Origin: Mycetohabitans endofungorum
GTDB lineage: Bacteria > Pseudomonadota > Gammaproteobacteria > Burkholderiales > Burkholderiaceae
Reading direction: 5' to 3'
Length of the DNA: 64,000 nucleotides
Assembly: GCF_002927045.1 (NCBI RefSeq)
Contig: NZ_PRDW01000002.1
Location: forward strand, 1 to 64,000
Made by a program: the position numbers and the translations under genes. Below the pieces are notes generated by a model that was not told the origin of the DNA, ran no database searches, and saw nothing but the letters and a program-made list of their open reading frames with translations. Below are positions 1-9,100 of the stretch, one piece after another (the first letter of the stretch is position 1; each line of letters starts with the position of its first letter).

Positions 1-303
1 GCGCTTGGGGAGAATGTGTTTGACGGGTTTATAGTTGACTGGCTACTGGAGACGGGCACGGCCGAAGCGATTATCCAGTCGATCCGGCAGTCGCGTCACG
101 GCGACGCGCCCATTTTGTTGCTCACTGGCAAGCTGGTGACAGGCGAGGCGAACGAGGATGAGGTGGCGCGGGTGATTCAGCAATACGACGTGAAACCCTT
201 TGAAAAGCCGGCGCGACTGAACTGGGTGGCTGTGGAACTGGCGCGCCGGCTCAAGGCGGGGGGGCATCCGGCTAGGGCCGCGGGGCGCGATGCAGATAGA
301 TGA
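1..303 (+). CDS. Response-regulator receiver domain, C-terminal part (5' end outside window)
   Basis: The reading frame is open from base 1, so the gene starts before the window; the GTG at 16 is only the first in-frame start-like codon. The visible part is the second half of a CheY-like receiver domain. The phospho-acceptor Asp lies in FIVDW, the switch Thr in ILLLTG, and the conserved Lys in the EKP turn near the end. No output domain follows; the protein ends about 25 residues after the receiver fold. It may therefore be a stand-alone receiver or the terminal receiver of a larger protein. It converges on the SDR gene with a 32-bp overlap of the 3' ends. A hybrid histidine kinase 750 bp away is a plausible partner, which is inference from proximity. 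Confidence 0.7.
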   Translation, partial: ALGENVFDGFIVDWLLETGTAEAIIQSIRQSRHGDAPILLLTGKLVTGEANEDEVARVIQQYDVKPFEKPARLNWVAVELARRLKAGGHPARAAGRDADR

Positions 304-1051
304 CGTCCTGCTGTACGGGTATCAGGTTCTGGCCGCTATCGATGACGAAGTCGGTGCCGTTGTAGGCCGGAGAAGCCAGCAGCAGGACCGCCGCTGCGAC
401 ATCGGCCGGGCCTGCTACCCTACCCAGCAAGTTGGATTGGTGGGCCGCGTAATGAAAGTCCGCATCGGTCTGGCTGTCGCTGGGCAACATCAGCCCGGGA
501 AAAACCGCGTTAATGCGTAAGACCGGCGCGGCCGATATCGCAAGCATTTGTGTCAGGTTGCCCAGCGCTGTCTTTCCGACCGTATAAGTGAAGTGGTCGC
601 GGTGGAAGTTACCTTTCACCTTCTGGTCCACAACATTGACCACTGCGCCGGTTACACCCGCGGCCCTCGCGCAGTCGTGGAAGGCCCGCGTCAGCAGGAT
701 CGGAGCCCTGCAGTTCACCGCCCATGCCTGATCCAGCGCCTGCACGGAGAAGTCGACGAAATCGTCTTGCCAGAAAACCGCCGCGTTGTTGACCAGTAGG
801 TCCAACCGGCCGAAGTGCGCGAAGACATCCTGGATGAGCTGGTCGATCTGCGCGGCGTCCCGCAGGTCACCGCTGAAGGCAAGTGCGTCATACCCGGCAT
901 GCTGCAGCGCCAATGCGGCCGTTTCCGCCTCATCGCGCGATGTGTGCGCGTGTACGGCCACGCGATATCCATTCTTCGCGAGATGCTCCAGGATCTGTCT
1001 GCCGGCCCGCTTGGCCGAACCGGTCACCAGTGCTACCTTATCGACGCTCAT
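272..1051 (-). CDS. SDR-family oxidoreductase, FolM/pteridine reductase-like
   Basis: 259-residue short-chain dehydrogenase/reductase. The N-terminal cofactor motif is TGSAKRAGR (10-18), the NNAA structural motif is at 88-91, and the active site is Y156-xxx-K160. The usual catalytic Ser is absent: Asp142 (NVVDQK) occupies that place. An Asp-Tyr-Lys triad is characteristic of pteridine reductase PTR1 and E. coli FolM (dihydromonapterin reductase), and the AKR turn after the glycine motif also suits NADP(H)-dependent pteridine reductases. The likely role is NADPH-dependent reduction of a pterin in the cytosol; the substrate is inferred. The start codon overlaps the stop of the upstream kinase gene by 4 bp (ATGA), so the two are probably translationally coupled. 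It is the last gene of the three-gene minus-strand unit. Confidence 0.82.
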   Translation of the reverse strand: MSVDKVALVTGSAKRAGRQILEHLAKNGYRVAVHAHTSRDEAETAALALQHAGYDALAFSGDLRDAAQIDQLIQDVFAHFGRLDLLVNNAAVFWQDDFVDFSVQALDQAWAVNCRAPILLTRAFHDCARAAGVTGAVVNVVDQKVKGNFHRDHFTYTVGKTALGNLTQMLAISAAPVLRINAVFPGLMLPSDSQTDADFHYAAHQSNLLGRVAGPADVAAAVLLLASPAYNGTDFVIDSGQNLIPVQQDVIYLHRAPRP

Positions 1052-2886
1052 GAAGACGCTCCATCCAGCAAGTTTTCGAATGCGGCGCGCAGCGCGTCAA
1101 TCCGGACCGGTTTCATCAAAAGTTCGTCAAACATGGCCAATTGCGTTTCACTGAGTAGCTCCGGTGCCGATGCGCTTACGCCAATCAATTTCGAATGTGG
1201 TGCGCCGGTTTTCCGGATCCATCGCGCCAATGAAGCGCCATCTTCTCCCGGCATTTGCAGGTCAATGAGCGCGACATCCACTTCCCGCTGGCTAAGCATG
1301 ACTCTGGCGTCCCATGCCGAGTCCACGGCGGTAACGGCCAGGCCCAAGCTGCGCATGAGCGCGACCAGCGCATCCCGCATCTGGGGCTGATCGTCCACCA
1401 CCAGCGCCTGTTTGCCGCACAGCGGCGTGTCCGGCAGCGCGCTTCGGCTGTCGTCGTTGGGCTGCGCGCGACGTATCAACGAGTCGGTCGATTCGCGAAA
1501 CGTGACTTCGAACGTCGATCCAACACCGAGCGTCGACGTAACGGTGATATGGCCGCCGAGCAGTCGCACCAGCCCGTCGACAATGGCCAGACCCATGCCG
1601 ATGCCCGTGTGGCTTCGCGTGTTGCCGTCATCAAGCTGCACGAACGGCTCGAATAACTTTTCCTTGGCCTGCTCCGGGATGCCAATGCCGTGGTCGGTCA
1701 CCGCGATCCGCGTGACGCATTCCGATGCAGCAATGTGCTGCGTCGCACGGATCAGCACGTCGCCTTGGGTCGAATACTTGATTGCGTTGTCGACCAGGTT
1801 GAGCAGGATCTGCCGTATCCGTTGCTGATCGGAGTGAATCAACCAGACGATGCCGCGCGTGTCGATTCGCACAGACAGCCGCTTGAGCGCAGCCATCGGC
1901 CGCATCTGTGTGGCGACCTGCTGCACGATATCGATCAGATCCACCGGCGCAATGCGCAACTTGAGCTTGCCCGCGTCAAGCCTTGCATAATCGGCCAGGT
2001 CTCGCAGTTGCGCGTCGATCTGTTCGGCCGCCTGCTCCATTCGCAACACAGCGCGCATACTTCTTGTCGACAGCTCGGCATCTGCGAGACTCGAAAGACC
2101 GGCCGATATTGTTTGTAGCGGCGTGCGGATCTCGTGCCCGATCGCCCCTAGAAACGCACTCTTAGCTTTTAATGACGCATTGGCTGCCGCCGTCGCGCTT
2201 TGCTCGGCGATTCTCCAGGTTCGCTCCCGCCAGGCGGCGCGCATGCCACGATATGTGGCGATGGTCAACGCGATCAATAGCGTGCTCGTCAACGAAGCTG
2301 CACTGATACAGCTCGCCCACAGCACTCGCCGTTTGTGTCGGAAGTCCTCCAGCGCAATGTCGCGACGTTTGTTTTCCGCTTCGCCGATGCCTTGCGCCAA
2401 TCGAAGTGTTGACTCGTCCAGCGCGTGCAGGTGGCCGGCGATGACGCGCGCCGTCGACCTGTCGCCTGGCTGCAGATCGACGATGAGCGGATCGATCGTT
2501 TGCAGGCAATGGCGGATTGCCGCGATGGCCTGCACGTAGTCCGGCACGCTCAGCTGTACTTGGGTGGTATCCGACGGCTTCGAAATAAGCGAGAACTTTG
2601 ACACCAGGATCTCATAGGAGCGCTGGATCTCATCCAGGTCCTGGCTGTCGCCGCTCGCATACCGCAAAAGCAGGTTTTCCAGGCGATCTGCATTGAACTT
2701 GAACTGAGCGGGTGCCCAGTAGTAGTTTTCCTGCGGACCGGCCAGCTTGTACACGGACATGGGTTCCGTGCTGGTCCATTGAAGTGCCGTATAGCCCCAT
2801 GCCGCTATCACCAGCGCGAGCGCCACCCCCAACAAGGTGCCTGCCCGCGACCAACGAGGCCATTGACACGTATCATCTGACCTCAA
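1048..2886 (-). CDS. Membrane-bound hybrid sensor histidine kinase
   Basis: 612-residue hybrid kinase. A transmembrane helix lies at about 16-36, followed by a periplasmic segment of about 150 residues, a second helix at about 190-212 and a cytoplasmic kinase core. The H-box is GHEIRTPL with His251. The ATPase domain shows the N-box around Asn363-Asn367, the G1 box DHGIGIP (398-404) and the G2 box GIGMGLAIV (428-436). The C-terminal receiver starts near 493 (ALVVDDQ) with phospho-acceptor Asp542 and a KPVR loop near the end. No HPt or output domain is present, so phosphotransfer to a separate partner is expected; the receiver fragment at 1-303 is a candidate. The start overlaps the upstream secreted protein gene by 14 bp and the stop overlaps the SDR start, which indicates one transcript. 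Confidence 0.9.
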   Translation of the reverse strand: MRSDDTCQWPRWSRAGTLLGVALALVIAAWGYTALQWTSTEPMSVYKLAGPQENYYWAPAQFKFNADRLENLLLRYASGDSQDLDEIQRSYEILVSKFSLISKPSDTTQVQLSVPDYVQAIAAIRHCLQTIDPLIVDLQPGDRSTARVIAGHLHALDESTLRLAQGIGEAENKRRDIALEDFRHKRRVLWASCISAASLTSTLLIALTIATYRGMRAAWRERTWRIAEQSATAAANASLKAKSAFLGAIGHEIRTPLQTISAGLSSLADAELSTRSMRAVLRMEQAAEQIDAQLRDLADYARLDAGKLKLRIAPVDLIDIVQQVATQMRPMAALKRLSVRIDTRGIVWLIHSDQQRIRQILLNLVDNAIKYSTQGDVLIRATQHIAASECVTRIAVTDHGIGIPEQAKEKLFEPFVQLDDGNTRSHTGIGMGLAIVDGLVRLLGGHITVTSTLGVGSTFEVTFRESTDSLIRRAQPNDDSRSALPDTPLCGKQALVVDDQPQMRDALVALMRSLGLAVTAVDSAWDARVMLSQREVDVALIDLQMPGEDGASLARWIRKTGAPHSKLIGVSASAPELLSETQLAMFDELLMKPVRIDALRAAFENLLDGASS

Positions 2887-3373
2887 TCGACTTCACCTGC
2901 CACACGAACCGCCCGGCGACCTCTGAGCGATTCAACTCCTTTGGGAACCGGTCGCGGGGGTAGACAAGAAACAGCGGGCCGAAGTCCCTGAGCGTCAGCT
3001 GTTTGCCGTTGATCTGGTCGGCTAGAATCACGCCGTACCGGTGCGCGTCGCTGATCGGGACCGCATACGACACATAGCCATCGTGTGCTGTCACCCGGAG
3101 CGTCGTTCCCTTTGCGCCCACCTTCGATAGCACGTCGCTCAAAAGCACGCCGGAAAACTGCGACGAAGGCGTCCAGTTCGTGGCCGTGGTGAACTGGGTA
3201 CGCGGCATCGACCGCCATTCCTGTTCCGTGAAACGGTACACGTGAGTACCTGGCACATTCGTGCGTTGGATATTGCCGGTGACGTCCAGTTGCATCGGCG
3301 TGGCCTGCGCGAGGCCGCCGAAGACGAACAGAACGAGCGCGAGGCCTCTCGCGAGCGTTGCAAGCTTGTTCAT
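2873..3373 (-). CDS. Secreted molybdopterin-oxidoreductase-fold protein, likely sensory partner of the kinase
   Basis: 166 residues with a Sec signal peptide (hydrophobic 8-22, cleavage expected after AQA at about 24). The mature protein resembles the small sulfite-oxidase-type molybdopterin-binding fold: a W-xx-P-rich N-terminus, an HDGYVSYAVP segment and the GPLFLVYPRDRFP stretch. It has no cysteine at all, so the cysteine that ligates molybdenum in true sulfite oxidases is missing; this suggests binding rather than catalysis. It is the first gene of the operon and overlaps the histidine kinase start by 14 bp. Small proteins of this fold are often found beside kinases of this kind. A periplasmic ligand-sensing role for the kinase is an inference from that pairing. 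Confidence 0.75.
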   Translation of the reverse strand: MNKLATLARGLALVLFVFGGLAQATPMQLDVTGNIQRTNVPGTHVYRFTEQEWRSMPRTQFTTATNWTPSSQFSGVLLSDVLSKVGAKGTTLRVTAHDGYVSYAVPISDAHRYGVILADQINGKQLTLRDFGPLFLVYPRDRFPKELNRSEVAGRFVWQVKSIEVR

Positions 3374-4144
3374 GCGGGTTCTCCTGACGAGCCGATTGGC
3401 TCAAGCGGTATCTCGGGATTCACATGCTAGACAAGCGGTTCAACTGGTAGCCACGGCGGCTGGCTGTGGAATGCGACATGCCAGCCGTCGCTCAGATGAT
3501 TAAACGCGCTGGTGAATAGCCGACCGCGTTGACTGCAGTGCATATAGGGTATCGGCAGTGGGTTTGCTTGCTTGCTCGTCGTTGCGGGATCGACGCAGCT
3601 TTGCGAAAAATCAGCGTATCCGTCCAAACCAGCCGGTGCGCCGCACACCTTGCAGTGACAAACGGCCACATCGCTATCGCTATCAGATAGGCGGATCCTC
3701 GGTGCAGCCATTCATAAATAGACAGATTTGTCTGGACGAGGTTGGAAACTAAGCCAGCATATCGTCGGTGCCCGTGTGTCGCAACGCTTGCGTCCGACCT
3801 TTTTATAAAAAGACGGAATGCTTGCTTTTTATGACGAGGTGGTGGGTTGAGTGATGCGGTGGTTAGCCCATGCTGCACCCGCTTTTTTGCGTATTGGTCG
3901 TGACTGGCGTACCGGTGAAGCGTTTAGCCAAGCATTCGCGTATTGCCAATGTGCTGCTGGGGGCGTTGCGCGCGGTATCGGTGGCGCAAAGCTGAGTAAT
4001 TGCGAATCTGACGCGCCGTCAGCGTGCTGAAGGGCTCAATTTTATCTGAAATTCAGATATTTTAGATTATCCGTTTTCCGGATATATTGCAAATATCCCG
4101 ATTGCAGCTAAAATTAAAATAGCTGATTTTCGGGTACAAATCCT
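3374..4144. other. Intergenic region with no recognised gene
   Basis: About 770 bp between divergently transcribed units. Short open frames on both strands show no recognisable family. The last 120 bp are clearly AT-rich and hold the palindromic hip operator region. A 58-codon frame around 3854-4030 has no start context or similarity I can support. Confidence 0.5.
4043..4134. promoter_or_regulatory. Palindromic operator cluster upstream of hipBA
   Basis: Three inverted repeats lie in the AT-rich stretch just before hipB. At 4043-4059 there is a perfect 17-bp palindrome, TATCTGAA-A-TTCAGATA. At 4068-4084 TATCC and GGATA are separated by 7 bp. The E. coli HipB operator is TATCC-N8-GGATA, so this is the same half-site with one base less spacing. 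At 4097-4134 there is a nested repeat: CCCGA/TCGGG outside and CAGCTA/TAGCTG (4105-4110, 4120-4125) inside. HipB-type proteins repress their own operon by binding such sites; autoregulation here is inferred from position and half-site match. Confidence 0.7.
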
Positions 4145-4408
4145 ATGTCCCACACCTCGCCGTTCCAACCGCTTGTGACTGCTTTGCAGCTAGGTCAACT
4201 GCTGAAGGCGGCTCGCAAGCGTAGCAAGCTGACACAGGCCGAGGTGGCGGCCCGATTGGGGCTGAGCCAGAACCGCGTTTCCTATCTGGAACAACATCCG
4301 GACCAACTGAGTTTCAAGCAGTTGCTGGGCTGGTGCACGGCCGTCGGCCTGGAACTGCGGCTGGGCGAGCGCGAGCGCCTCGAATCGACCAACAAGACGC
4401 AGTGGTGA
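4145..4408 (+). CDS. hipB: HipB-like antitoxin, XRE-family repressor
   Basis: 87-residue XRE/Cro-type helix-turn-helix protein. The HTH covers about residues 17-60 (LGQLLKAARKRSKLTQAEVA, then LGLSQNRVSYLE). The length matches E. coli HipB (88 residues). HipB binds the HipA kinase, sequesters it, and represses the operon through paired half-sites; such half-sites lie within 100 bp upstream. The stop codon is 1 bp before the hipA start, so the pair is a tight two-gene operon. The ATG follows the operator region directly and gives a full-length HTH, so I keep this start. Confidence 0.9.
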   Translation: MSHTSPFQPLVTALQLGQLLKAARKRSKLTQAEVAARLGLSQNRVSYLEQHPDQLSFKQLLGWCTAVGLELRLGERERLESTNKTQW

Positions 4409-4409
4409 G

Positions 4410-5759
4410 ATGGGGCGGCGCTCGCACAGTCAAACCCTGACGCTTTGGGCCAACGGCGACTACGTGGGCCGCTGGACTATCACGGCCCGCGGCGACATGG
4501 AGCTGCAATACGACGGGGGCTGGCTCGCCTCTGCGCATGGACGGCCAATATCTTTGTCGCTGCCCTTTAACCTCAACAACGAGCCGTTGAAAGGCGAGCG
4601 CGTTGCCCATTACTTCGAAGGCCTGCTGCCTGACAGCGATGCCATCCGCAAGCGCGTTGCAGCCCGCTTCAAGACGGGGTCTACCGAAGCCTTCAACCTG
4701 TTGGCCGCCATCGGACGCGATTGCGTAGGCGCACTACAACTCCTGCCGGAAGGCGAGACACCTTCTGGTGTTGACCGTATCGACGGCGTTGTCGTGGACG
4801 ACGAAGCCATCGAACGCCATCTGCTCGAACTCGTAACCCCGGACCGCTTCGCCGGTGCGAGGGACCCTGACGACGACTTCCGGTTCTCGCTAGCCGGCGC
4901 TCAGGAGAAGGATGCTTTCCTGTGGTGGGGTGACAAGTGGATGAAGCCACGCGGCGCAACGCCCACCACGCACATCTTTAAGCTGCCGCTTGGCCTGGTC
5001 GGTGGTCGGCAGGCCGACTTCAGCACCTCCGTGGACAACGAGTGGCTGTGCCTTCGCTTGTTCAAGGCGTATGGCCTATCCACGGCAAAAGCTCACATCG
5101 CCACGTTCGGCAAGCGGCGGGTACTCGTTGTCGAGCGATTCGACCGCGTGGTGTCGTCCGACGGCACGCGGTTGTTCCGGCTCATACAGGAAGATTTTTG
5201 CCAAGCCACTGGAACATCGCCGCTCGTAAAGTACGAGAACGAAGGCGGGCCAGGCCTCAAGCAACTGTTCCCCCTCGTGCAGCAGTCGCTGGATGCCGAG
5301 CGTGACCTGCGCGCCCTCATGGCTTCGCAAATCCTGTTCTGGATGCTGCGCGCGCCGGACGGGCATGCCAAGAACTTCAGCATCCAACTACAGGCCGGGA
5401 CAGCTGGACGGTTCCGGCTCACGCCGATGTATGACGTGATGTCTGCGTATCCGGTCATCGGCGAAGGACCGAACCAATGGGCCGAGCAGGACCTTAAGCT
5501 TGCTATGGCGCTGCTGAGCAAGAACCGGCACTATCGTATGCACGCCATCCAGCGCCGGCACTTCAATAGCACGGCCCAAAAGCTCGGCTATGGAGGAAAC
5601 GCCGAGCCATTGCTTCAGGAACTGGTCGCTCGGACGCCAGAGGTGGTCGCGCAGGTGCAAGCGGAGCTGCCGCAAGGCTTTTCGCAGCAGGTGGCCGACA
5701 AGGTGCTGGGCGGGCTATTGGATGCCGCCCGGGCGCTCGAAGGGATGCCGCCAGTGTGA
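4410..5759 (+). CDS. hipA: HipA-type serine/threonine kinase toxin
   Basis: 449 residues, close to E. coli HipA (440). The N-terminal subdomain (about 1-110) is the HipA_N fold with the FEGLLPD motif. The kinase domain has the Gly-rich loop FSLAGAQEK (159-167), in which Ser160 corresponds to the autophosphorylated Ser150 of E. coli HipA. It also has the catalytic loop DGHAKNFS (Asp317, Asn322) and a metal-binding Asp342 in YDVMSAYP. E. coli HipA phosphorylates glutamyl-tRNA synthetase, halting translation and causing persistence; the target here is not shown. All catalytic residues are intact, so the toxin is probably functional. The start lies 1 bp after the hipB stop. A short fragment of another hipA copy is found at 56.2 kb. 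Confidence 0.93.
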   Translation: MGRRSHSQTLTLWANGDYVGRWTITARGDMELQYDGGWLASAHGRPISLSLPFNLNNEPLKGERVAHYFEGLLPDSDAIRKRVAARFKTGSTEAFNLLAAIGRDCVGALQLLPEGETPSGVDRIDGVVVDDEAIERHLLELVTPDRFAGARDPDDDFRFSLAGAQEKDAFLWWGDKWMKPRGATPTTHIFKLPLGLVGGRQADFSTSVDNEWLCLRLFKAYGLSTAKAHIATFGKRRVLVVERFDRVVSSDGTRLFRLIQEDFCQATGTSPLVKYENEGGPGLKQLFPLVQQSLDAERDLRALMASQILFWMLRAPDGHAKNFSIQLQAGTAGRFRLTPMYDVMSAYPVIGEGPNQWAEQDLKLAMALLSKNRHYRMHAIQRRHFNSTAQKLGYGGNAEPLLQELVARTPEVVAQVQAELPQGFSQQVADKVLGGLLDAARALEGMPPV

Positions 5760-6135
5760 CGCCCGCGGCAGTCGTAGCAACGGGTAAGGACAGGCGACAA
5801 CCACGCGAATTACCTTGTCGTGAAAGCGCCTCACGCCACCGGCCGCACTTCTGCCGCGAGACGAAAGAAGCGATGCCGCCAACGCTGGTCTCAGCACTTG
5901 CAAGCCCGCCGGAACAATGATGCGAAACTGACTATGATCGCCATGTTCATCCGTACGGTGACGCATGTCGCTTCCAGGTTGCCGCTCTTGATCAAGGGGG
6001 CAAATTTCCGCGCACCCGGCATCGGCGAGGAAAGAATAAAATCTTTGCGAAAGACTCGCAGGCAATCGCGCAATCAAGGTTCAATCTAGCGCCCGCAATA
6101 ATGAGAACTCGGTTGAACACAGTAGGGGGAACGGG
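5760..6135. other. Intergenic region, no gene seen
   Basis: 376 bp between hipA and the helicase-nuclease gene. Open frames on both strands are short and not family-like. The last bases (AGTAGGGGGAACGGG) provide a ribosome-binding site for the downstream gene. Confidence 0.5.
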
Positions 6136-9100
6136 GTGATGACGCAGGAACAGGCAGACAACGCTAAGGATCTGATGACCGACACCGACGTGAAGCTACC
6201 TGACGTTCAAATTATTGCCGACCTGACGATAGGGTATGCGGCGATTCAGAATCATGTTCCGGTCATCCGTGAAATTCGGGTCACAAATGAGGGTGAAACA
6301 ACGCTCTCTGATATTGAACTCATCGTCAAATGTGTGCCGGCTTTTGCCGAAAGTGCCCGTTTCCGTTTCGAGGCATTGATGCCTGGAGAGCGCCGTCGCC
6401 TTGCACCGGTCGACCTACGCCCTGATCATCAGTATTTCAGCCAGCTCGACGAATCTGAGCGAGCGGTCATCACAGCAACGCTGCATGCTCGGGAAACGGC
6501 ACTCGTAACGGCAACGCACAACATTGATGTGCTCGCCTACGACCAGTGGGCCGGCATACGGTCGCTACCCGAACTGCTTGCCGCGTTTTGCATGCCGAAC
6601 TCGCGGGTCGTAGACAAGCTTCTCGCTCGAGCATCCGGGTTGTTGCGCCAGACGTCGGCCGACCTGTCCATGGACGGATACCAGTCCAAGAATCGTGAGA
6701 AGGTCTGGAAACAGGTGTCGGCTATCTACAGCACGATAGTTGCTGAGGATATCCAATATTCCAACCCGCCGGCGTCGTTCGGCAATGACGGTCAGAAAAT
6801 CCGGACGCCGGAACGCATTCTGGATGGCAAGCTCGCGACGTGCCTAGACCTCGCCATGCTGTTTGCGTCTTGCTTGGAGCAGGCGGGCCTGCATCCCGTT
6901 GTGCTGTTCAAGGAAGGTCACGCCTGGGTCGGTGTCTGGCTGATAGAGACCAGTTTCCCGACCGCATTGGTAGACGACGTTCAGGCTGTTCGCAAGCGGG
7001 TGAAATCCGGCGAGTTTATGGTTTTTGAGACCACCAGCGTAGCGGGCGGACATAAACCGTCCCTTCGCTGGGCCTGCGCTCGTGGTCAGGAACACCTGAA
7101 CGACGAGGACGAGTTCGCGTATGCAGTAGATATTCGGCGCGCACGTGAAGTCCAGCTTCGTCCCCTGCCATCACGCTCGTCGCAGGTCGATGCGTCTGCT
7201 GTCCCGAGTGCCAAGGCCGAAACGCCCATCATCGAGGACGTGCCGCAATTGCCGCCGCTGGACCCGGTCGTCATTCCACTGCGCGATAATGTTACATCCG
7301 ACACACCCGAAGGCCGACTGGCGAAATGGAAGAGCAAGCTGCTCGACCTGACGCTCCGAAACAAGCTTCTGAATTTCAAGCCGACCAAGTCGACGCTGCG
7401 CGTCATCTGCCCTAACCTGGGTGCGCTAGAAGACCGGCTGGCAGGCGGAAACGAATTCCGCGTTCGTGCGAAACCGAAGATGATGTCCGGTTCGGATGGT
7501 CGCGATGCCGATGTGTACACCGGACGGAACGGTACGGCTGCAATGGATGACCTAGCGACCGACGCGCTTGGTCGAAACGAAATCATCACAGACATCGACG
7601 AGGAAGCGCTGGAAAGCAGGCTTCTCGAGATATTTCGAACGGCCAGCACGGGCATGGAAGAAGGCGGGGCCAATACGCTGTTTCTGGCTTTTGGAATGTT
7701 GGAGTGGCAAGAGAGCCAGGATGCCGAATCCAGCCACTTAGCTCCTATTTTGCTCATCCCGGTCACGTTGTTCCGCCAATCCGTCCGGAGTGGTTTCCGC
7801 CTGGCCCGTCACGACGACGACGCGCTCGTGAATCCGACGCTGCTACAAAAGTTGCAGCAAGATTTCAGCCTGAGGCTGCCGTCGTTCGACGTTTTGCTGA
7901 CTGATGATCGTGGTATCGACGTCAACCGGATTCTGCAGATCTTCCGGCTGCATGTGGGCGAAATGAAGGGATGGGAGGTCAAGGAGCAGGTGCATCTGGG
8001 TATCTTCTCGTTCACGAAGTATCTGATGTGGAAGGACCTCCAGGACCGCCAGAAGCAGCTTCAAGAAAACAGCGTTGTCGCTCATTTAATTAACAATCCC
8101 GACAAGGCATTTGCTGACAGCGCGACTGGATTCGAGCCCAGTACCCTAGATGAGAAGTTCCGACCTCAAGACCTATTTACGCCGTTGCTATCGGATTCGT
8201 CGCAGTTGCGTGCTGTTTGCGTCGCTGCCGAAGGCAAGAATCTTGTCATCGAAGGTCCGCCAGGTACGGGTAAGAGCCAGACCATCTCGAACCTGATTGC
8301 GCACTTGTTGGCTACGGGGAAGACCGTGCTGTTTGTCTCGGAGAAGATGGCCGCGCTGGAGGTAGTACATCGTCGGCTCAGCAGCCTCGGTTTGGGGCCA
8401 TTTTGTCTTGAGCTGCATTCGTCCAAGGCTAAAAAAGGGGATGTTCTGAAGCAGCTTGGCGTTGCGCTTGATGCTGCCAGCACACGTACGGTGAAGGATT
8501 GGGAGCGGGAGTCAGAACGGCTTCTAACGCTTCGTGCAGACCTCAATGGTGTCGCGCGTGCACTACATCACATCCATCCGAACGACCTGACCATTTATGA
8601 GGCCATCGGAACCAGCCTGCAGTATGCGCAGTGGCGGCCTGGCGCAATGCCGTGGGCGGATGCAGATGTACATGATCGTGCCCGGCTCGAGGCACTGCGT
8701 GAGAGCTGTCGCCAGATGGGCGCTCTGGCTGGCCAGCTGACCGGTTTGCAGAATCATCCTCTGGCAGCCGTCCACAAAACCGAATGGATGGTGTCCTGGC
8801 AGCAAGAGTTTCTCGACGCGGTTTCGGCGTTTGAAGCCCAAATCAAGAAGCTGGATAAGGCTGCATCGAACCTACTGGATCAATTAGGCCTTCCTAAATT
8901 TGCTTTTTCCCTGAATGGGCTGGCCCAATTGGATGTACTGGCCGACGTGCTCTCTGCCGCGCCCACCGTTCCTATCGAGGTTGCCCGGTCGGCGCATGAC
9001 GAATCCACGCGCAACCGACTTGCCAACCTGCGGCGCCATGGCCTCGCGCGCAATCAGGCATGGGAGCCGCTGAGCAAACACTACGTGGAAGACGTTGCCA

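Noticed and set aside
3427-3878. Two minus-strand frames of 94 and 128 codons upstream of the molybdopterin-fold gene
   Set aside because: They overlap each other in different frames, have no family-like segments and no convincing ribosome-binding site.
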